64,000 nt of DNA from Streptomyces sp. V2I9. GTDB taxonomy: Bacteria; Actinomycetota; Actinomycetes; Streptomycetales; Streptomycetaceae. The position numbers were made by a program, and so were the translations under genes. The notes below the pieces were generated by a model. That model was not told where the DNA came from, did not search any database, and worked only from the letters and a program-made list of their open reading frames with translations. Where the stretch lies: NCBI RefSeq assembly GCF_030817475.1, contig NZ_JAUSZJ010000002.1, forward strand, positions 1,014,501 to 1,078,500, given 5' to 3'. Positions 18,841 to 27,757 of the stretch are shown here, one piece after another. Positions within the stretch are counted from its first letter, which is position 1, and every line of letters starts with the position of its first letter.

Positions 18841-20147
18841 AGGTCCTCCGCTTCCGTCGCAGGGTCGTGCGGGTCGGGTATGTAGCTCGTGGCGCCCATG
18901 GGACCGGTGAGCCGGGTCCGCTCGCCGGAGCCGCCGCCGGAGCCGGGCGGGTAGGCCTTCGCGTACCTGAGGTACTGCTGGGCGGCCACCTCGACCACCT
19001 GGGGCAGGAGTTGGCCGTACGCCTCCATCGTGGGCACTCCTTTCGCCGCGGCGCGGCACAGGGCCCGGCCCTGGCCCATCTTGACCGGCATGGTGGCTTC
19101 CAGCCGCTGGGCCAGTTCCGCCTCGGCCGCCCTGCTCTGGTGGTCGTCGCGGCTCCACGGCACGATCAGGGTCACCCAGGGGCGGTTCTCGGCGTCGAAG
19201 GCGGCGAGCCTGCGGCAGTGGTCCTCGTCCCGCAGGGCCCAGCGGTCGACGATGAGGATCTCCGGTGTGCTGGGAGGGGTCTTGGCGTCGTGCCGGTCCT
19301 CGTCGAACGAGGTGATCACGGCCTGGTAGTTGAGCGAGCGGACGAGTTCCCCGGTGACGTAGGCCAGCGGGCGGGCGGAGGCCGGGTAGTAGGGGTTCCA
19401 CTCCTGGGGTTGGTCTCCGTAGTGGTCGCCGCTGCGGCCTTCGGGCAGATCGTGGCGGGTGGGCGCGGCGATGGTGATCCGCATCGGCCGGGGGGCGCCG
19501 ACCTCGCTGCCGGGGGAACCGAAGGCGCTGGGGGCCAGGCGGTAGTCGACGGGCCGGCCGGTGTCGATGCGGACCGTGTCGGCGACGCTCACGATGCGCT
19601 TGGCCAGTTCGTAGACGGCCCGCTCGTACTCCTCGGCGAAGAGCCGGAGCTTGATCAGACCGTAGAGGCCGTCGCTGACGTAGCGTTCCCCGAAGTCGCG
19701 GTGGTTGAACTGCAGCCGTTCGGCGGGGCCGGGGAGCTGGCTCGGGGGCACCGGCACCCAGAGTGCCGGGACGATGGCCTCGGCCGGTTCGTTGGAGCGG
19801 GCCCGGTGGTGGATGGCCCGCTGCTCGAAGGCGTACCACTCCTTGCCGCACATCTCGCTGGCGAAGTAGCGCGGCGAGAACAGGGGGACGAAGACCCGGC
19901 AGGTGGCGAGGACGTCACCGAGCCGTTCGGACCAGCCCTCGCCGGAACGTATCTCCCGGTCCATGAACCCGGCGCGCGCTCCGGCGGGTAAGTCGGTCAT
20001 GGCCATCACATGACCGCAGAGGTCCTGGAAAAGCCGTTCGACCCACATATCGGGGTCCGTGCCGGAACCGTAACCCGGCGTGTGGGCGTAACTCAGAAAG
20101 AAATACGGCCGATGGCCCACCGCTCGCTGTTGCGTCGATGCGTGCAC
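18837..20147 (-). CDS. fxsC: FxsC: TIR-like protein of the FxSxx-COOH system
   Basis: The protein has an N-terminal TIR-like domain (RPYFFLSYAHTPGYG at the start; LFSPRYFASEMCGKEWYAFEQ, where the Glu of GKEW aligns with the catalytic Glu of NAD-cleaving TIR domains) and a second alpha/beta domain from about residue 225 (RITIAAPTR, EILIVDRWAL), ending in a disordered Gly/Pro tail. The start is uncertain. I prefer GTG 20147, with GGGGG upstream and about 436 residues, because homologues begin close to the PYFFLSYAH block; a TTG at 20201 would add 18 residues. It overlaps fxsT by four bases and starts about 100 bases after fxsB. The role in the peptide system is unknown. Confidence 0.85.
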   Translation of the reverse strand: MHASTQQRAVGHRPYFFLSYAHTPGYGSGTDPDMWVERLFQDLCGHVMAMTDLPAGARAGFMDREIRSGEGWSERLGDVLATCRVFVPLFSPRYFASEMCGKEWYAFEQRAIHHRARSNEPAEAIVPALWVPVPPSQLPGPAERLQFNHRDFGERYVSDGLYGLIKLRLFAEEYERAVYELAKRIVSVADTVRIDTGRPVDYRLAPSAFGSPGSEVGAPRPMRITIAAPTRHDLPEGRSGDHYGDQPQEWNPYYPASARPLAYVTGELVRSLNYQAVITSFDEDRHDAKTPPSTPEILIVDRWALRDEDHCRRLAAFDAENRPWVTLIVPWSRDDHQSRAAEAELAQRLEATMPVKMGQGRALCRAAAKGVPTMEAYGQLLPQVVEVAAQQYLRYAKAYPPGSGGGSGERTRLTGPMGATSYIPDPHDPATEAEDL

Positions 20148-20250
20148 ACGACCCCCGTCCTGTGTGAGCACCCGCATCCCGGAAGGAGGAAGGGAGTGCA
20201 AGCGAACTCATCATTCCGGAGCGGACCGTTTTCATCCCCTCGCCGTTCGG

Positions 20251-22587
20251 TCATTCGCACATCACTTTCCGGTCAGTCACCGGAATGTCCGGCGAACGGC
20301 CGGAGGGCGGGGGTTCTGCGTCGCGGTTCTTCGCGGCGGTGCTCCGTGTTCCGCTGATCTCCTTGCGGACAGCGGCGATCAGCTGTTTGCCGTCGACCGT
20401 CACCTCCGCCGCGTTCTCGATCATGTCGAGCGCTTCCGGAACACCCGTGAGGTAGCGCGGCTCGTACAGTCCGAGCCCCGCCCGTTCGAATGTCTCGGCC
20501 AGCAGTCGGGAGAACGTCACGTGTTCGCTCCCCCAGGGCGTCCGATGTTCCCAGGTACCGTCCAGGGCGTAAAGATCCGTCACTTCACCGAGCGCCCGCA
20601 GTTTCGCCCGGCGCGCGCCGCTCAGCAGGCCGAGTGCCAGCTTTTCCGGGTCCTCCGTGGGCCCGATGCCGAGCGCGCCGGGCCCGTGCCGCCCCGGCCC
20701 GGCCTCGCCCGCGGACAGCGGGGTGAGCGTGGTGAGCGTACGGGCCGCCTCGGCCGCCTGGTCGGGTACGGCGTCGGCGAGCAGCGCCCAGGCTTCGCCG
20801 ATCCGGTGGGCTCGCGCCTCGGCCTCCTCAGCGGTGAGGCGGCCGGTCGCGGGGGCGTCGAAGCAGTCGCGGAGGGGGTCGAGATCATCCAGCAGGAGGG
20901 CGGGGGCCGGTGCCCGGCGCAGGACGCGGGCGGGCAGCCAGTGCGGGCTCTCGGGCTCGTCGCGGGCGATGCGCCGCGCCTCCGTGCCGGGTGCGGCCCG
21001 TTCCCCCCGGACGAGGAATCCGCCGTCCGCGGGGTGCACGACCGCCGCGCCCCGCTCCGGGAGGCCGCCGAGGAGCACGGTGCCGAGGGTCGGCAGGTGA
21101 AGGCTTCCGTCGCGGTACGCCACGGGCACCGGCAGGTCGAGGCCGGCGCGGACGGCGGCGGCGGCCACGGTCGCGGCGAGCCGTGCGGCGGCGGCCTCCG
21201 GCAGACCGCGTCCGGCGCCGACGTCCTCCAGCGCCCCGATCAGCCAGGTGCGGGTGTAGGGGTGGGCGAGGACCGCGTCGAGCGCGTCGGCTCCGGCGCC
21301 GTCCGCCTCGACCTCGGCCGCGAGCCGCCACGCCTCGTCCCAGACCGCCCCGCCCCGCCCGTCGAGGGTGTCGTGGAGAACGGCGAGCAGGGTGCGGGTC
21401 AGGTCCTGGTGGGCGGCGAGCAGTTCGCCGGACGACCGGACGGCGGGCGACTCGGTGGCGGTGGCCGTCCGGTCCTCGATGCCGCGGATCAGGGCGGTCA
21501 GGTCGGCGCAGTAGACCGAGGGGTTGTCGAAGCCCCCGCCGGTGCCGTCGTCGGAGCGGTACCGGTGGGTGTAGAGCCCACCGCCGCACGAGCGTACGAG
21601 CGGGCAGCGGCGGCAGGTGTCGCCGACTCCGGCCAGGCCGAGCTGGCGCGCCCGGACGCCCGGGTGGGCGGCGACCTCGTCCAGGGTGTTGCGGAAGACG
21701 TCGAACCCGGTGGCGGCGGCGCCCTCGTAGGCGCTCTTGAGCGAGTCGACCTGCTCCAGCGTCCCGTCGGTCTCGATGACGACGAGGTCGGTGGGGGCCA
21801 GTCCCAGGGACTCGGTGAGGCTGGGGCCGCCGCTCAGGGTGGAGAGCACCGAGGAGAACATCCGCACGGGCATGGGGCGGCCCTGTTCGCTCCAGCGGTC
21901 GAAGACCCTCAGCAGCCAGTCCGCGTACGCGGTGGGCGAGCCGTCCGGGCGGGGCGGCGGGGCGTCCCAGGTGGCGTGCGGCAGCAGGAAGTCGACGAGC
22001 GGGGGTTCGAGTTCGGCGAGGGCGTCGTGCACGGCCACCGGGTCGTTGCGGACGTCGACCGTGCACAGCAGGCCGAGGTCGAGGTGGCGGTAGCGCTCCT
22101 CGCGCAGCAGGGCGATCGCGCGCAGGACCGGCGGGTGGCTGCTGCGTCCGTCGGCGTACCGGCGGTGGCGGTCGTTGGCGGCGCGGTCCCCGTCGAGGGA
22201 GATCCCGACCCGGACGTGGAACTCGTCGAAGAGGTCGAGGTAGCGGGGGCTGAGCTGGACGCCGTTGGTGTGGATCCTGAGGTCCAGCTCAGCGATGCCG
22301 TTCAGGGCCGAGCCGAGCTCCTCGCAGACCCGTCGCAGTCGCGCGGGCCCCGCCAGGAGCGGTTCCCCACCGTGCAGGATCACTGTGACGGAGGGGAGCG
22401 CATGGGTCGTCGCATGCTCGGCCAGACGCCGGGCGGTCCACGAAATCGCCTCGTCGGAGATGACTTTCGGTCGGGTCAGCCAGCTCTGATCTGCGTGTTC
22501 GTAGACATAACAGTGGTCGCAGGCGAGATCACACCTGCTGTGCACCTTGAGAACGAATTCGCGGAAGGGGACCAGGGGTCCTGTCAT
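20251..22587 (-). CDS. fxsB: FxsB: radical SAM/SPASM cyclophane-forming maturase
   Basis: The 778-residue protein begins with the radical SAM cluster motif CxxxCxxC at residues 19, 23 and 26 (SRCDLACDHCYVYE), followed by the SAM-binding GGEP in ILHGGEPLL. A Cys-rich SPASM-type region lies near residues 322-355 (CRRCPLVRSCGGG). FxsB enzymes are known to join the Phe side chain and the Ser two residues later in FxS-terminated precursors into a three-residue cyclophane. The remaining 400 residues correspond to the domain that usually bears an HExxH motif; here I find no HExxH (the expected place reads LLSGARRAKLRALGEV near residue 655). It follows fxsA by 30 bases. Confidence 0.9.
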   Translation of the reverse strand: MTGPLVPFREFVLKVHSRCDLACDHCYVYEHADQSWLTRPKVISDEAISWTARRLAEHATTHALPSVTVILHGGEPLLAGPARLRRVCEELGSALNGIAELDLRIHTNGVQLSPRYLDLFDEFHVRVGISLDGDRAANDRHRRYADGRSSHPPVLRAIALLREERYRHLDLGLLCTVDVRNDPVAVHDALAELEPPLVDFLLPHATWDAPPPRPDGSPTAYADWLLRVFDRWSEQGRPMPVRMFSSVLSTLSGGPSLTESLGLAPTDLVVIETDGTLEQVDSLKSAYEGAAATGFDVFRNTLDEVAAHPGVRARQLGLAGVGDTCRRCPLVRSCGGGLYTHRYRSDDGTGGGFDNPSVYCADLTALIRGIEDRTATATESPAVRSSGELLAAHQDLTRTLLAVLHDTLDGRGGAVWDEAWRLAAEVEADGAGADALDAVLAHPYTRTWLIGALEDVGAGRGLPEAAAARLAATVAAAAVRAGLDLPVPVAYRDGSLHLPTLGTVLLGGLPERGAAVVHPADGGFLVRGERAAPGTEARRIARDEPESPHWLPARVLRRAPAPALLLDDLDPLRDCFDAPATGRLTAEEAEARAHRIGEAWALLADAVPDQAAEAARTLTTLTPLSAGEAGPGRHGPGALGIGPTEDPEKLALGLLSGARRAKLRALGEVTDLYALDGTWEHRTPWGSEHVTFSRLLAETFERAGLGLYEPRYLTGVPEALDMIENAAEVTVDGKQLIAAVRKEISGTRSTAAKNRDAEPPPSGRSPDIPVTDRKVMCE

Positions 22588-22617
22588 TCCGCCATTCTAG
22601 CCAGTCCTGACGCTGGA

Positions 22618-22824
22618 TCAGAGAGCAGAACTGAAGGTGGAGATCCGGGTGGACCGGGCCGTAGTCGCGCCGATCGCGCGGTTGATCTTCCTGGCCGTCT
22701 CGGCGCTGTGGACGTCGGTCGCCGCGAGGGTCGCGCGGGTCTTCGCCGGGGCGAAGGCAGGGGTGGTTCCGTAGGTCTTCACGGCCGTCCTAGGGGGATC
22801 CTGAGGGGGTCTGTTTCCGGACAT
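22618..22824 (-). CDS. fxsA: FxsA: FxSxx-COOH cyclophane peptide precursor
   Basis: The 68-residue peptide ends TRISTFSSAL, so the last five residues are F-S-S-A-L, exactly the FxSxx-COOH signature, and the stop is 30 bases before the radical SAM gene. The leader is Thr/Ala/Lys rich with no signal peptide. Known chemistry of the family predicts a bond between Phe64 and Ser66. The ATG at 22824 has no good ribosome binding site; a GTG at 22782 with AGGAC upstream would give 54 residues. The precursor identity rests on the tail and the position, which together are strong. Confidence 0.85.
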   Translation of the reverse strand: MSGNRPPQDPPRTAVKTYGTTPAFAPAKTRATLAATDVHSAETARKINRAIGATTARSTRISTFSSAL

Positions 22825-23149
22825 TCAAACGCTGTCGGATTCCGTGTCATCACACGGTCCGGCATGCGCACTTTACTACCGCCGAGCTCCCTCCACCTGC
22901 CGGCGGAGCGACCGCCGTCCCCGTGTTTCGCATGCCGGGACACGCCCTCCGTTCGGCCGCTCGGGCGAGCCCGGAGCGGACGGCGGGACCGCCGGGCCGG
23001 GGAGCCGGCCGGTCCCCCGCCGGCTCGCGCAGGTGGGGGGCTTGCGGGCGGCTCCGCAGCCGTCCGCACGGGCGCCCGACGCGCGAACCGTGACGCGCCC
23101 GGCACCGCCCCGGCCGAAGCCGTCGGAGGGCCTCGCCGGCGTCGGCGGT
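22825..23149. other. Intergenic region upstream of fxsA
   Basis: These 325 bases separate the divergently ending membrane protein gene from fxsA and must contain the fxs promoter. The first 80 bases next to fxsA are less GC rich than the surroundings. I see no convincing promoter hexamers, repeats or coding frame. Confidence 0.4.
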
Positions 23150-23938
23150 TCACTCGTTCACCGGTTCCGCGCCGGGGACGTTGTACTCCGCGCGGGCGCC
23201 GCGCATGCAGTCCAGGACGCGTTCGTGGCTGTCGCCCACGACATCCGTGACCCGTACCCGGATGTGGAGCGACTCGACCTTCTCGACGCACCGCCGCGAG
23301 AAGACGCCCACCGGCACGGTCTCGTAGTTCCCGGTGCCGACCAGCGGAAACCCCGCCCCGAAGGCGATGAGCTGGTAGTCCTTGCCGACCGAGAGTCCGG
23401 CCGCCGTCAGGGCGGACACGACGTCCGCGACGGCGGTCCAGGGCGCCGTCGCCTCGCCGGACCCGCCGCGCAGCACCACGCGGCACTCCCAGCTGTCGAC
23501 CACGGCGATGTGCTGGCCGCCGTTCAGTATCCCCACCCGCCACGCCGGCTTCCCCTCGGCGAGCAGCCCCGTGCGCCAGGAGCCCCGGTAGCCGAGATAG
23601 GGCCGCACGGTACGGGCGTACTGGGCCCTGGCCAGGACGACGCCCGTCGCCACGGCCAGCAGGCTCCCCAGCGCCTCCATGTCCAGCAGTTCCAGCCGCC
23701 ACGGCCAGTCGGCCCGGACGCCGGGGGCGACATTGGCCCGCACGGCCTCCCACAGCAGGATCAGGACCAGGACCGCGAGCAGCACCAGCGGAGCGGTGAA
23801 GAGCAGCGGGCTGCGCCGCACCCTGCGCTGGGCGTCCTGGAGCGGGATGTCGTCCTCCGCCGCGCCACGCCGGTCCGTCTCGATGGCCCCTCCCCCGTCC
23901 GGAGGTGACCGCGCCTGCTGAAGGAGACGCCGACTCAC
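23150..23938 (-). CDS. Hypothetical two-pass membrane protein
   Basis: I start at GTG 23938; a longer frame to 24061 adds only low-complexity residues and no ribosome site is evident for either. The roughly 262-residue protein has two hydrophobic segments near residues 44-64 (LLFTAPLVLLAVLVLILLW) and 88-105 (LLAVATGVVLARAQ), then a soluble C-terminal domain of about 150 residues with a beta-rich pattern (AWRVGILNGGQHIAVVDSWE, IAFGAGFPLVGTGNYETV). I do not recognise the family. It lies between the fxs operon and the SLATT gene, divergent from the latter. Confidence 0.55.
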   Translation of the reverse strand: MSRRLLQQARSPPDGGGAIETDRRGAAEDDIPLQDAQRRVRRSPLLFTAPLVLLAVLVLILLWEAVRANVAPGVRADWPWRLELLDMEALGSLLAVATGVVLARAQYARTVRPYLGYRGSWRTGLLAEGKPAWRVGILNGGQHIAVVDSWECRVVLRGGSGEATAPWTAVADVVSALTAAGLSVGKDYQLIAFGAGFPLVGTGNYETVPVGVFSRRCVEKVESLHIRVRVTDVVGDSHERVLDCMRGARAEYNVPGAEPVNE

Positions 23939-24147
23939 CTGCTGTACAGCCCGGTTGGGCAACCTTGCCACAGCGCCGCCGAGTGAGGAAGGCCGCCCGC
24001 GCGCACGTGGCCGAACCTCGTCGCGGTGACCGGCAGCGGGCCCCGGGCGCTCTTGCCGCACCCGACCCCCGCCCCTACTCTCGTGGCCCCGGACGGGCAG
24101 GGGGGACGTCCGGCCGGGTCAGACGACAACTGCAGACGGAGGCGACC

Positions 24148-25074
24148 GTGACGGCGCTGCCCGAGCCGCTGAGATCCATGGTCTTCAGGAACGACGATCT
24201 GCCCGCGCTGTACCACCACACGGACGCGGTCGCGGTGGCCCGGCAGCGTGAGGCCGTGAACACCACGCGGGCGCAGCTGGCGCTGCTGGTGGCCGGCACG
24301 GTGCCCGCGGCGCTGCCGTGGTCGGCCGGGGACGGCCCGGCGGCCCGCGTCCTGCACGGCGCGGCGGTGCTGGCGTATCTGGGCGTGCTCTTCACGACGT
24401 TCCTCGCCTCCCACCGCAAGGCGAAGTCGCACTGGCAGCTGAACCGTTCGGCGGCCGAGTTCATCAAGTCCAACTGCTGGCGGTACGCGGTGCACGGCGC
24501 GCCGTTCGACAGCGCGAGCGAGCATCCGGAGGCGCTGTTCGCCAACCGCCTGGAGGACGGTCTCCAGGAGTTGCGGAAGGTCGGGTGGGCCGATCCGCGC
24601 GAGGAGCTGCCGGATTCCGGCGGGCTCATCACGGAGTCGATGCGCGCGTTACGGAACAAGGCGTACACGGTCCGCAAGGAGACCTACGTACGGGACCGGC
24701 TCATCGAGCAGCGGCGCTGGTACCGCAGGCGTCAGCAGGCTTCCCGGCGCGGGGCGCTCCTGTGGTCGGGCGCCATCGTCGCGCTGACGCTGCCGGCGCT
24801 GGCGCTGAGCGCGCTCCAGGCGTTCGGGGTGGGCCGGTCGTTCGGCCTGACGGGGGTGCTGTCCGCGGCGGCGGCGGCCTGTCTCGCCTGGAACGAGATG
24901 CGCCGGCACCACCCGCTGATCTCGGCGCACTCGCTGGTGGAGCAGGACCTGGAGTCGATGCAGGCCGCCATGGAGACCACCCTCACCGAGCGGCACTGGC
25001 CGGCGGCGGTGTTCGAGACCGAGCGGATCGTGTCGCCCGAGCACACCGACTGGCTGGTGCGGCACCGCGTGTGA
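24148..25074 (+). CDS. SLATT-type (DUF4231) two-helix membrane effector candidate
   Basis: GTG 24148 follows GGAGG closely; upstream in-frame codons from 23905 lack coding character. The 308-residue protein shows the DUF4231/SLATT layout twice: a FRNDDLPALYHHTD start, a membrane hairpin near residues 42-85 (LALLVAGTVPAALPW, VLAYLGVLFTTFLA), WxLNRSAAEFIKSNCWRYAVHGAPF, then a second hairpin near 215-260 (ALLWSGAIVALTLPALALSAL, GLTGVLSAAAAACLAW). SLATT proteins are predicted pore-forming effectors of systems sensing nucleotide-derived signals. The SLOG gene converging on it supports this. Confidence 0.75.
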   Translation: MTALPEPLRSMVFRNDDLPALYHHTDAVAVARQREAVNTTRAQLALLVAGTVPAALPWSAGDGPAARVLHGAAVLAYLGVLFTTFLASHRKAKSHWQLNRSAAEFIKSNCWRYAVHGAPFDSASEHPEALFANRLEDGLQELRKVGWADPREELPDSGGLITESMRALRNKAYTVRKETYVRDRLIEQRRWYRRRQQASRRGALLWSGAIVALTLPALALSALQAFGVGRSFGLTGVLSAAAAACLAWNEMRRHHPLISAHSLVEQDLESMQAAMETTLTERHWPAAVFETERIVSPEHTDWLVRHRV

Positions 25075-25124
25075 GCCGGGAAGCCGCGCCGTACGCCACC
25101 GGTCCGGGCGCGGGCCCGGCCGGG

Positions 25125-25604
25125 TCACCCGCGCAGGACGCCGTCGCGCCAGATCACGGTGACCGGGCGGCCGAGGGTGCGGGCGTACGTCACGATGTCG
25201 CCGGTACCGCCGAGGCCGCGGGCCGGGAGCCCGTCCCAGACCGCGAGCAGCCGGTCGCAGTGGTCGGCGATGTAGGTGCCGGCGGCGTAGTACGCCTCGT
25301 CGGTGGAGTGCGGGAAGTCGAGCCGCACCTCCCGGACCGCGCGCGCCTTGAGCGTCCGGTAGCGGGCGAGGTCGACGGCGTTCTCGAAGCACGCCTCGTA
25401 GTCGCCGCTGGGGATGACGGCGGTCAGTTCGGCGCCGCAGGCGAGGGCGAGGTCGGCGAAGAGCTGGTCGGCGCCGACCGCCAGGCTGGAGAGCGCCTGC
25501 ATCGCCCCTCCGCGGCCGCGGAGCGCGGCGCGCAGTCCCGCGAGCACATGGGTCTCGGCCTCGGCGGGGATGGAGCGGTGACCGGTCACTCCGATGCGGT
25601 ACAC
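25125..25604 (-). CDS. SLOG/YspA-like nucleotide-ligand sensor domain protein
   Basis: The 159-residue protein is a single Rossmann-like domain of the LOG/SLOG superfamily: an N-terminal GVTGHRSI loop, SSLAVGADQLFADLALACGAEL, and a C-terminal ADHCDRLLAVWDGLPARGLGGTGD segment that forms the nucleotide pocket. SLOG domains are proposed to bind or process nucleotide-derived ligands and to partner SLATT proteins. It converges on the SLATT gene with 50 bases between, which is unusual because such pairs are normally co-directional. Confidence 0.78.
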   Translation of the reverse strand: MYRIGVTGHRSIPAEAETHVLAGLRAALRGRGGAMQALSSLAVGADQLFADLALACGAELTAVIPSGDYEACFENAVDLARYRTLKARAVREVRLDFPHSTDEAYYAAGTYIADHCDRLLAVWDGLPARGLGGTGDIVTYARTLGRPVTVIWRDGVLRG

Positions 25605-25730
25605 GGACCTGCTACCCCCTGATGCCCAGCGGAGGGCGGTCCGGAGCTCGCCCGCCCCGGCACCCTCCGTCGCCCCGTCGCGACGACCCGTCGTGGCGCC
25701 ATCCTCTCAAGAGCCCCCCGGCGAGCGGGA

Positions 25731-25758
25731 GCCCCCGTCCGGAATTCCGGACGGGGGC
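25731..25758 (-). terminator. Terminator of streptogrisin B gene
   Basis: A 28-base perfect palindrome, with arms GCCCCCGTCCGG and CCGGACGGGGGC around AATT, lies 44 bases past the sprB stop. Confidence 0.7.
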
Positions 25759-25801
25759 ACGTATGTACGGACAGCTCCGTACGTGGCGGGGGCGGGGCCG
25801 G

Positions 25802-26869
<1,068 letters not shown>

Positions 26870-26878
26870 TCACTCACG

Positions 26879-26918
26879 CCTCCGGCGCCGCGGGCCGAGG
26901 GGCCCGCGGGGCCGGAGG
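26879..26918 (-). terminator. Hairpin after the DUF1684 gene
   Basis: CCTCCGGC-g-CCGCGGGCC pairs with GGCCCGCGG-g-GCCGGAGG around a four-base loop: 17 base pairs with one mismatch. It begins 13 bases past the stop at 26932. Confidence 0.65.
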
Positions 26919-26931
26919 GGCCTCTTCCGGG

Positions 26932-27753
26932 TCAGGCGTCGACGCGGTTCCGCTCCCCCGCCGGGACCGCGACGGTGAGCGTGTTGCCCGGGGGCGGGAA
27001 GGGGCAGATGAAGTGATCGGCGAAGGCGCACGGCGGCAGCAGCGCGCGGTTGAGATCGACCGTCACCCGGCCGTCGGCGGAGGGCGCGCCGGGCCGCAGG
27101 AAGCGGAAGCGGTAGCTACTGTTCCCGCTGGTCGCGTCGGCGAAGACGGCCCACAGCGACCCGTCGGGCTCGACCGCGACCCGGAGCGTGTGCTCCTCGC
27201 CGTCCACCGCGAAGGCGATCTCGCCGCCGAGGCCGAGACCGCGCTCGACCCCGTCCGCGTTGGCCACCCGTACGGTCCGGTCGTCGCCGTAGGGGCGGAA
27301 GGTCCCCGGCAGCACCCAGCGGGGGTCGTACGGGGTGGCCTCGATGGTCGAGAAGGCGCGCCGCGCGGGTGACGCCGGGTCGAAGTCCCGCACCGCCCAC
27401 AGTCCTTCCCGGCGGAGCAGCACCAGCCGCCGCCCCCCGGCCGCCACCCGCGAGTCGTCGACCGGCCCGCGGTCCGCGCCGAGGCGGATCTCGCCGGTCA
27501 GGGGCTTGCCGTCGACGGTGAGGGCGTCCTCGGCGGTGGCCGTGAGGACCACCTCGTCGCCGTCCTCGCGCCACCGCCCCGGTACGGCCGGAATTCGCCC
27601 TTCCGGGTAGTCGGCGAGCCAGTGGGTCCCGGTCAGGGAGAGCGGGCCGTACGGGGCTGCGACGGCGACGATGCGCCCTTCGTGCCACCGCTGCCAGTCC
27701 TGCGCGGCGGTCGGCCCGCCGCCCTGCTCCTGCTGCTGTGCGTCCGTGCTCAT
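26932..27753 (-). CDS. DUF1684 domain protein
   Basis: The 273-residue protein has the DUF1684 pattern: an N-terminal helix (WQRWHEGRIVAVAAPYGPLSLTGTHWL), a beta-rich middle, and the conserved end GNSSYRFRFL ... VDLNRALLPPCAFADHFICPFPPPGN. No catalytic role is established for the family. It starts 5 bases after the stop of the flavin monooxygenase gene and is transcribed with it, so a part in the same oxidation or uptake pathway is possible. Confidence 0.8.
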   Translation of the reverse strand: MSTDAQQQEQGGGPTAAQDWQRWHEGRIVAVAAPYGPLSLTGTHWLADYPEGRIPAVPGRWREDGDEVVLTATAEDALTVDGKPLTGEIRLGADRGPVDDSRVAAGGRRLVLLRREGLWAVRDFDPASPARRAFSTIEATPYDPRWVLPGTFRPYGDDRTVRVANADGVERGLGLGGEIAFAVDGEEHTLRVAVEPDGSLWAVFADATSGNSSYRFRFLRPGAPSADGRVTVDLNRALLPPCAFADHFICPFPPPGNTLTVAVPAGERNRVDA

Positions 27754-27757
27754 GCGG

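Noticed and set aside
14971..18885. A 1304-codon plus-strand frame opposite fxsT
   Set aside because: It encodes only Gly/Val/Arg-rich low complexity and mirrors the FxsT codons; FxsT motifs are clear on the minus strand.
18840..19851. N-terminal extension of fxsT
   Set aside because: The added residues are out-of-frame translation of fxsC; the ATG at 18840 overlaps the fxsC stop and starts the ParA-like domain.
25731..25758. Palindrome as attachment site or mobile-element end
   Set aside because: It is a simple 28-base hairpin just past the sprB stop with no partner repeat or integrase; terminator is enough.
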